The notes beneath the pieces are model-generated. The model was not told the origin of the DNA. It made no database searches and saw only the letters and a program-made list of their open reading frames with translations. From G963720475 sp963720475 (GTDB taxonomy: Bacteria; Actinomycetota; Thermoleophilia; Solirubrobacterales; Thermoleophilaceae), in the NCBI GenBank assembly GCA_963720475.1, contig OY970394.1, positions 1,240,001 to 1,304,000 on the forward strand: 64,000 nucleotides of DNA. Reading direction: 5' to 3'. Shown piece by piece: positions 58,660-64,000 of the stretch. The translations under genes were made by a program, and so were the position numbers. Every line of letters starts with the position of its first letter. The first letter of the stretch is position 1.

Positions 58660-60417
58660 ATGGAAGCGGCGACGAGCGACCAGCAGGCGCCCGATCAGAA
58701 GGCCGCCTCGTCGTTCGCGAAGTCGCTCTTCCTCGGCGAGATCCAGGAGGAGCTCGTCTTCCCCTTCCCCAAGGTGGACGAGGCCGACCAGCAGAAGACC
58801 CGCGACCTCTGCCGCTCGCTGCGCGAGTTCGCCGACGAGGCGATAGACCCGCGCAAGATCGAGGAGCAGCGCTGGGTCGGTGACGAGGTGATCAAGGGCC
58901 TCGGCGAGCGTGGCCTCTGCGGCCTCTACGTCCCCGAGGAGTACGGCGGGCAGGGCCTCTCGCAGACGGGCTACTGCCGCGTCTCCGAGGTGATCGCGCA
59001 GATCGACCCGACGCTGTCGGTCGTGATGGGCGTCCACCAGTCGATCGGGATGAAGGGCATCGTGATCTACGGGACCGACGAGCAGAAGGAGCGCTACCTG
59101 CCCGACCTCGCCGCCGGGCGAAAGCTCGCCGGCTTCGCGCTGACGGAGACGAACGCGGGCTCCGACGTCCACGGCATGGACTCGCGCGCCGTGCTCCAGC
59201 CGGACGGGTCGTGGGTGCTCAACGGCGAGAAGCGCTTCATCGGCAACGGCGACCGCGGCTCGGTGTTCGTCACGTTCGCGCGCACCGAGGTCGGCGGCGA
59301 GGACCGTCACACCGCATTCATCCTCGAGAAGGGGATGAAGGGCTTCGAGGTCGGTGAGCGCTACGACACGATGGGTCTGCGCGGCAACGACCTGCGCCAC
59401 CTCTACTACCGCGACATCCGCGTCCCGCCCGAGAACGTCCTCGGCGAGCCCGGCGACGGCTTCAAGATTGCGATGCAGATCCTCAACAACGGCCGCCTCA
59501 GCCTCGGCACCGGATCGGTCGGCGGCGCGAAATTCCTGCTCGACCGCATCATCGATCACGTCAAGGAGCGCCGCCAGTTCGACCAGCCGCTGGCCGATTT
59601 CGAGCTCGTCCAGGACAAGATCGGCTGGATGGTCTCGTACCTGTTCGGGCTCGAGGCGATGGCCTACCTCACCACCGGACTCGTGGACGCCGGCGTGCCC
59701 GATTACTCGCTCGAGTCGGCGATCTGCAAGGTCTCCGGGACCGAGTTCATCTGGTACGCGACGAACCGGGCGCTGCAGCTCAAGGGCGGCGAGGGCTACA
59801 TGCGCACGGAGCCCTACGAGAAAGGCCTGCGCGACAGCCGCATCTTCCCGATCTTCGAGGGCGCCAACGACGTCATGCGCGCGTTCATCGCGCTGTCGGG
59901 GATGAAGCCGCTCGGCGAGGAGCTCGGCGACCTCGGCGACATGAGCTGGTCGGACCCGCTCGGCACGATCGGGGTCCTCGCCGACTACGTCGGCGGCCGC
60001 ATCAAGCGCGAGGTCGCGCCCGACAAGGTGACGCTTGCGCATCCCGCCCTGTCATCGCTGGCCGATCCGCTGTCGGAGCAGGTCAAGCGGCTGCGCTCGC
60101 TGTCGGAGGGCCTCCTGCGCGAGCACAAGCGCGAGATCATGCTCCGCCAGTTCCAGCAGAAGCGGCTGGCCGATGCCGTTTCCGACATCTACGCCCAGAT
60201 CGCCGTGCTCTCGCGCACGACGGCGATCTTCGAGGAGCACGGGGTGGACACGTCCGGCCAGGAGGCCTACATCGCCGAGACGTTCTGCACCCGTGCCGCG
60301 TCGCGAGTCGACAGCTGCCTCGACCAGATCGAGGACAACGACGACGAGCGGATGATCGCGATCGCCAAGCTCGCCTACAAGCGCGGCGAATACGGCTACG
60401 CCTGGTTCGAGGATTGA
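58660..60417 (+). CDS. Acyl-CoA dehydrogenase (long, VLCAD/ACAD9-like)
   Basis: 585 residues. N-terminal helical domain (YVPEEYGGQGLSQTGYCRVS; GVHQSIGMKGIVIYGTDEQK), beta domain with the FAD-binding block GFALTETNAGSDVHG and NGEKRFIGNGD, C-terminal domain with FDQPLADFELVQDKIGWM and the catalytic Glu in FPIFEGANDVMRAF. A further 170-residue helical C-terminal extension, as in VLCAD/ACAD9, follows. It oxidises acyl-CoA to enoyl-CoA in fatty-acid breakdown. No electron-transfer flavoprotein gene nearby. Confidence 0.92.
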   Translation: MEAATSDQQAPDQKAASSFAKSLFLGEIQEELVFPFPKVDEADQQKTRDLCRSLREFADEAIDPRKIEEQRWVGDEVIKGLGERGLCGLYVPEEYGGQGLSQTGYCRVSEVIAQIDPTLSVVMGVHQSIGMKGIVIYGTDEQKERYLPDLAAGRKLAGFALTETNAGSDVHGMDSRAVLQPDGSWVLNGEKRFIGNGDRGSVFVTFARTEVGGEDRHTAFILEKGMKGFEVGERYDTMGLRGNDLRHLYYRDIRVPPENVLGEPGDGFKIAMQILNNGRLSLGTGSVGGAKFLLDRIIDHVKERRQFDQPLADFELVQDKIGWMVSYLFGLEAMAYLTTGLVDAGVPDYSLESAICKVSGTEFIWYATNRALQLKGGEGYMRTEPYEKGLRDSRIFPIFEGANDVMRAFIALSGMKPLGEELGDLGDMSWSDPLGTIGVLADYVGGRIKREVAPDKVTLAHPALSSLADPLSEQVKRLRSLSEGLLREHKREIMLRQFQQKRLADAVSDIYAQIAVLSRTTAIFEEHGVDTSGQEAYIAETFCTRAASRVDSCLDQIEDNDDERMIAIAKLAYKRGEYGYAWFED

Positions 60418-60426
60418 TTCGCGCGA

Positions 60427-61308
60427 CTAGGTAGGCCGGCGCGAGGGGGCGCTCGGACTTGCCTCGCGGGCGGCGCGCTCGCGCGTGCTCGGCGCGTCAT
60501 CGGCGGGGCGCTTCGACCGCTCGCGGATGCCGGCGAGGATCAGGATCGCGGCACAGACGAGCGCCAGGAGCCCCTGGCCGAGCGGGCGGTCGAACATCCG
60601 CACGACGATCAGCACGGCCGACCACACGCCCGCGGCGATAAGGATCGTCCCGTCGCCGAACGGGAGGTGGAAGATCGCGTTCTCGGCGCGCTTGCGCAGC
60701 AACAGGAGGATCCCCCCGGCGACGAGCAGGATCGCCGCCTCGACGAACGAGAACGGCCCGAACGTGGACACGATCAGCAGCAGCGCGCCGATGCCGGCTG
60801 CGCGTTGCTCGGGGCTGAGGCGCCGCCAAGTCTCGGTGAGGTCGAGGCCCGAGAGCGGCCGCGGCCGCTCGGGCGCCGGCTCGCGCCAGTCGGCAGGGAC
60901 GGCGCCTCCTTGCCGCGGCGGACGTGGAGGGGGAGCGGCGGGTTGGGATGGAGCGCCCGGCTGCGGACGCGGCGAGCTGGCCGGGCGGGGCGGGGGCGGA
61001 GGTGGCGCGGCGGTGTCGGGCAAACGCTCGGTGGCGTCGGGGGCGTCGGTTGCTCCCGGGCCCGCGGGCTCGGTTGCCGGCGGGTCGGGCTCGCGCGGCG
61101 GTGGCTCGGGCTTTCTCGCCGGCGCCTCAGGCTCTTGCGCAGGCGGCTCGGGCTTCTGCGCAGGCGGCTCGGCAGGCGCGTCCGGCTTTACGACCGGCGA
61201 GCGCCGTCCTGCCGGCAGCGCATCAGGCCAGCCGGCGGGGAGGCGCTCGGTCGGGTCGCCGTCGCGCGGTGGGTCGGGGTCTCGCTCAGAGCGGTTCCCG
61301 TCCGTCAT
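60427..61308 (-). CDS. Proline-rich membrane protein (293 aa)
   Basis: ATG at 61308. The first 165 residues are low-complexity Pro/Glu/Ala (tandem PPAQKPEPPAQEPEAPARKP-type repeats, then PPPPPPRPASSPRPQPGAPS) and likely disordered and cytoplasmic. Then RPLSGLDLTETWRRLSPEQR and four hydrophobic helices (AGIGALLLIVSTFGPFSFVE; AAILLVAGGILLLLRK; GTILIAAGVWSAVLIVVRM; LLALVCAAILILAGI). A basic tail ends it. No family recognised. The 5' end overlaps the DUF2203 gene by 23 bases. Confidence 0.7.
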   Translation of the reverse strand: MTDGNRSERDPDPPRDGDPTERLPAGWPDALPAGRRSPVVKPDAPAEPPAQKPEPPAQEPEAPARKPEPPPREPDPPATEPAGPGATDAPDATERLPDTAAPPPPPPRPASSPRPQPGAPSQPAAPPPRPPRQGGAVPADWREPAPERPRPLSGLDLTETWRRLSPEQRAAGIGALLLIVSTFGPFSFVEAAILLVAGGILLLLRKRAENAIFHLPFGDGTILIAAGVWSAVLIVVRMFDRPLGQGLLALVCAAILILAGIRERSKRPADDAPSTRERAAREASPSAPSRRPT

Positions 61309-61663
61309 AACCCCCTTCGATCTCGTGCCAGAAGCTGATCTCACCCTCTCCCTCTTCCCAGCAGAGGTAGATCTCATTCCCATCGCGAAGCGCCGGGAAG
61401 TCCACCAGGCCACGGTCAAGGTCTCGTAAGACGACCTCCATCGCCTGCAGCTCGCCGAGCGCCGCGCGCAACTCCAGAAAGGCCTCCGAGACGACCCGTC
61501 CCGGCTCGCCACCCCCGTTCCCGGGCGCGGCCTCGGCGAGCGCTGCCCGAGCCTCCTCGTCGCCGAGCCCGGCGCGCGCGTCGCGCAGTCTCTCGATCCG
61601 TTCGGCGACCCAGTCGAGTGCGGCGTTCGCCTCGCCGACGCTGTAGTGCCGGCCGTGGATCAC
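61286..61663 (-). CDS. DUF2203 family protein
   Basis: 125 residues from GTG 61663, overlapping the EVE-domain stop (GTGA). YSVGEANAALDWVAERIERL at the N-terminus, a helical middle, then LDRGLVDFPALRDGNEIYLC and WEEGEGEISFWHEIEGGYDG are the DUF2203 signature, with conserved Cys, Trp and His. Function unknown; the two halves of the conserved block could form a metal or ligand site. It sits in a tight five-gene run with ArsA and EVE-domain genes. Confidence 0.85.
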   Translation of the reverse strand: MIHGRHYSVGEANAALDWVAERIERLRDARAGLGDEEARAALAEAAPGNGGGEPGRVVSEAFLELRAALGELQAMEVVLRDLDRGLVDFPALRDGNEIYLCWEEGEGEISFWHEIEGGYDGREPL

Positions 61664-62115
61664 GCCGGCGAGGGCGCGCCCGCGGCAGACACGCGCTCCT
61701 CCAGCAACCGGGCGTCGTGCTCCGAGACCTTCCTCAGCTGCCCCTGAAACGCGAGGTGCCAGTGCTCTGCCGGCCACTTGCTCGCATGCTCGAGCTCGCC
61801 GACGAGCTCGACCGCCGGGACGAAGTCGTCCTCGTCGAGCACCGCGACGGGCTCGGTCTCGAACCGCCACGGGTAGGGATCCACCTTGCCGGGCTTGCCT
61901 GGCCATACCTTCGCGCGGTCCTCGTACATCTCTCCTACCACGCGCACGATGCCTCCGAACGCCTGCACGCGTGTGACGTAGAAGGCGATCAGATCGCCCG
62001 GCTCGATCTGCTCCGCCATCCCGCGGCGGCCCTCCTTGGCGCCGATCAGGCGGAAGCCGCGCTCGCGCGTGGCGCGAAGGTTCTCCGGCGAGCCGGTGAG
62101 GATCCAGGTGGCCAC
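61660..62115 (-). CDS. EVE-domain protein (UPF0310)
   Basis: 151 residues, GTG start. WILTGSPENLRATRERGFRL, RGMAEQIEPGDLIAFYVTRV, FGGIVRVVGEMYEDRAKVWP and YPWRFETEPVAVLDEDDFVP show the beta-barrel EVE layout of the PUA-like superfamily. EVE domains bind modified bases in DNA or RNA, and many accompany restriction or RNA-modification systems. This one lacks an attached nuclease. It is coupled to the DUF2203 gene by a four-base overlap. Confidence 0.85.
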   Translation of the reverse strand: MATWILTGSPENLRATRERGFRLIGAKEGRRGMAEQIEPGDLIAFYVTRVQAFGGIVRVVGEMYEDRAKVWPGKPGKVDPYPWRFETEPVAVLDEDDFVPAVELVGELEHASKWPAEHWHLAFQGQLRKVSEHDARLLEERVSAAGAPSPA

Positions 62116-62125
62116 GGCACACTCG

Positions 62126-62506
62126 CTAGTCGATCGGGATGTCCTCGACCTGCGCCTCGCGCGGCGGCGCGTCGAGCCGCTCGAGGTACCAGTCGATCAG
62201 CGCGCGCAGCGTCAGCAGCAGCTCCCGCACGAGCGCGTTGAACTGATCGCTGAGCTCGCGCGGCACGACGTCTCGCAGCGCGTCGAGGAGCGCGATCAGC
62301 GCGCCGAGATCGGGAACCTGGGGCCGGGGTGCCTGGCCCGGGTCGGCGCCGGGGCGATAGTCCTCCCAGCCGGGAGGGGCGTCTGCATGGCTCTCGCCGT
62401 TGCGCGAGCCCTCGTCGCCCGGCGGACGCGGCGGAGGCGCCCCGAAAGGATCGTCGGCGCTCGGCTGCTCCTCTGCGGGCTGCGGATCAGGTGTGTGCTC
62501 GGTCAT
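62126..62506 (-). CDS. Conserved hypothetical protein (126 aa)
   Basis: ATG at 62506, overlapping the end of the ArsA gene by 20 bases. A Pro/Glu/Asp-rich disordered half is followed by two amphipathic helices (DLGALIALLDALRDVVPREL; FNALVRELLLTLRALIDWYL) that could mediate dimerisation or binding to ArsA. No domain recognised. Ten bases before the EVE gene start. Confidence 0.65.
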   Translation of the reverse strand: MTEHTPDPQPAEEQPSADDPFGAPPPRPPGDEGSRNGESHADAPPGWEDYRPGADPGQAPRPQVPDLGALIALLDALRDVVPRELSDQFNALVRELLLTLRALIDWYLERLDAPPREAQVEDIPID

Positions 62507-63680
62507 CGCTCTGCTCGAAGGTGACCTCGAGGCGCCCGTCCTCGAAATGCGCGCCGGCGGGGCGGTACGCCGTCAGTGCCGACGGAAGGATGATAGTCCG
62601 CTTCTGGGCGCCGATTCGCACGACGACCTCCGAGCCGATCTTCTTCAGCTCGATGTCGCCTTTTTCGGCGAACGGCACCGGCACGCGCAGGATCGCCCGG
62701 CCGTTGTCGGCGACGATCTCCTGCGTCGGGCCGGAGTGCATCACCGCTGCGGGATCGGCCAGCGCGAACAGCTCACCGGCGAGCCGATCGAGCATCGCCG
62801 TCCCCATCACCTCCTGCTCGAAGTACGGCGCGGTCAGGATCGGAACCGGGGAGAACGCCGAGCGCACCAGTTCGAGGTTCTCGCGCTGTGACTCGCGCCA
62901 ACCCGCGAAATAGCCCTCGGCGAGCTCCTCGCCGAAGACCCGGTTCACGATGACGGCGTCCGTGAGGTAGCCATAGAGGTTGAGGTAGGTGAAGGTTCGC
63001 ATCGACTCCTTTACGACCATGCGGTCCGGGTTCATCACGAGCCGGATCGAGGTGGTCGAGCGGTCGCGCAGGATGCCGTGCATCGCGACGAGGTTCTCGA
63101 CGAGGCGCCTGACGTCCTCGAACACCGCCTCGCCCGGCAAAGGCACGTCGAGGAACGTGCGCGCCAGCGGGCGCGCGGCCGCCACCATCCGCCGCTCCCA
63201 GGGGAAGACCTTGTCGAGCCACCACTTCGCGATCTCGGGGAACGACAGCAAGCGGAGCGTCTCGCCGGTCGGGGCGCAGTCGACGATGATCGCGTCGTAC
63301 TCGCCCGAGTCGTGGTGTTGCTTGATCTGGAGCAGCGAGAAGAGCTCGTCCATTCCCGGCGGCACGGTCAGTTCCTCGGCCGAGATCGGGTCCACGCCGC
63401 GCTCGGAGAGCAGCTCGGTCAGCCAGCGCTGGACAGCGTCCCAGTGGCGCTCCATCTCCTCCTGCGCCTGGACCTCCTGGCCGTCGAGGCGCTCGGCCAC
63501 GCGGGTAGGGGTGCCCGCGAGCTCGGCTTCGAGCACGTCGGACAGGCTGTGGGCGGGATCGGTCGAAAGGACGATCGTGCGTAGGCCGGCGGCCGCGCAG
63601 CGGCGCGCCGTGGCTGCGGCGACACTCGTCTTTCCGACACCGCCCTTGCCCGTGTAGAGGATGGTGCGCGGCGACTGCAA
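62487..63680 (-). CDS. ArsA/Get3-family ATPase with HSP20-like C-terminal domain
   Basis: 397 residues, TTG start. Deviant Walker A YTGKGGVGKTSVAAATA, switch I VLSTDPAHSLSDVL, switch II IIVDCAPTGETLRLLSFPE and the A-loop-like NRVFGEELA. The last 80 residues (RVPVPFAEKGDIELKKIGSE; KRTIILPSALTAYRPAGAHF) form the small HSP20-like beta domain seen in actinobacterial ArsA homologues. The CxxC of eukaryotic Get3 and the arsenite cysteines are absent, so arsenite export is unlikely; client-protein handling is a guess. Confidence 0.88.
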   Translation of the reverse strand: MQSPRTILYTGKGGVGKTSVAAATARRCAAAGLRTIVLSTDPAHSLSDVLEAELAGTPTRVAERLDGQEVQAQEEMERHWDAVQRWLTELLSERGVDPISAEELTVPPGMDELFSLLQIKQHHDSGEYDAIIVDCAPTGETLRLLSFPEIAKWWLDKVFPWERRMVAAARPLARTFLDVPLPGEAVFEDVRRLVENLVAMHGILRDRSTTSIRLVMNPDRMVVKESMRTFTYLNLYGYLTDAVIVNRVFGEELAEGYFAGWRESQRENLELVRSAFSPVPILTAPYFEQEVMGTAMLDRLAGELFALADPAAVMHSGPTQEIVADNGRAILRVPVPFAEKGDIELKKIGSEVVVRIGAQKRTIILPSALTAYRPAGAHFEDGRLEVTFEQSDDRAHT

Positions 63681-63713
63681 GGGCGCGCCATCCTAGCGAG
63701 GCGCGCCGTGACG

Positions 63714-64000
63714 CTACTTGCGCACCGTCACACTTCCGCGCGTGATCTCGTGATGGTTGAGGAGATCGGTGGCCTCGAGCTTGATCGAGTGGCGGCCGGC
63801 GCGGCGTGGCACCCAGTTGAAGACCCGCTTGCCGTAGCCGACGCGGCGGTTGGCGACGAACACGGTCGTGTCGCCGCGCGAGACGCGCAGGCGGACGTTC
63901 GAGAGCTTCGACAGCTCGAAGGTGATCGGCACGGTGCGGCCAACGCGCGCGCCCCCGACAGCGAGCAGCTTGATCCGCGGGTGCTGCTCGAGATAGGTGG
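63714..64000 (-). CDS. Secreted/surface protein C-terminal beta domain, 5' end outside window
   Basis: Open from base 64000 to a stop at 63714, so only the last 95 residues or so are seen. HPRIKLLAVGGARVGRTVPI, TFELSKLSNVRLRVSRGD, NRRVGYGKRVFNWVPRRAG and HSIKLEATDLLNHHEITRGS are alternating strands of an Ig-like or CARDB-like extracellular domain. An internal GTG at 63932 exists, but the reading continues upstream with the same character. Function unknown. Confidence 0.6.
   Translation of the reverse strand, partial: TYLEQHPRIKLLAVGGARVGRTVPITFELSKLSNVRLRVSRGDTTVFVANRRVGYGKRVFNWVPRRAGRHSIKLEATDLLNHHEITRGSVTVRK

Noticed and set aside
61130..61180. Short tandem repeat in the proline-rich gene as a regulatory repeat
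   Set aside because: It is in frame and encodes Pro/Glu/Ala repeats of a disordered segment, so coding composition explains it.

Overview
The window is GC-rich, gene-dense actinobacterial chromosome with short intergenic gaps, many GTG/TTG starts and many ATGA/GTGA/TGATG start-stop overlaps. Several genes fit an actinobacterium: an mIHF-type nucleoid protein, HemQ of the coproporphyrin heme route, an FprA-type ferredoxin reductase, DUF3618 and holin-like membrane proteins, MlaE/Mce-type permeases and an MMPL transporter. Many uncharacterised secreted proteins look like those of class Thermoleophilia (Solirubrobacterales). That placement is my inference. No rRNA, tRNA, CRISPR array, prophage or insertion sequence was seen; the only mobile-looking item is a small VapBC pair.

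Layout. 0-3.2 kb: the end of a lipocalin-like gene, a nitrilase/TetR operon behind two adjacent palindromes, and a row of small membrane proteins. 3.2-9.4 kb: AI-2E family transporter, DegV, NAD-dependent epimerase, thioredoxin-fold protein, secreted GH31 enzyme. 9.4-10.5 kb: iron-sulfur module (Grx4-BolA divergent from an ErpA-type carrier). 10.5-19.6 kb: RTX-like secreted protein, membrane protein, DNA glycosylase, ABC1 kinase, Ppx, FAH hydrolase, VapBC, FprA, HemQ. 19.6-27.4 kb: an envelope/secreted block (phosphatase-like membrane protein, GT4 glycosyltransferase, LPG-synthase-like flippase, beta-propeller and metalloprotease), heavily interrupted by frameshifts. 27.3-31.0 kb: MetH. 31-37 kb: secreted TIM-barrel and propeller proteins, amtB-glnK nitrogen pair, PucR-type regulator. 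37-45.7 kb: MlaE-MlaE-MlaF import complex running into an MMPL transporter and a train of membrane proteins. 46-50.6 kb: mIHF, then a serine-palmitoyltransferase-like enzyme divergent from a bacterial ceramide-synthase-like GNAT protein. 50.6-53.3 kb: a thiamine-precursor ABC importer under a TPP riboswitch. 53.3-64 kb: alpha/beta hydrolase, MoxR/CoxE pair, citrate synthase, acyl-CoA dehydrogenase, and an ArsA / EVE / DUF2203 operon.

The most interesting biology is the SPT-like/bCerS-like pair at 46.8-49.3 kb, a candidate core for sphingolipid (ceramide) synthesis in an actinobacterium. The clearest regulatory element is the TPP riboswitch at 53.2-53.3 kb. A caution applies throughout: at least 13 apparent single-base frameshifts split otherwise well-conserved proteins, and about ten lie between 22.1 and 25.6 kb. 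They look more like assembly indels than gene decay, so breakpoints in those genes are provisional.
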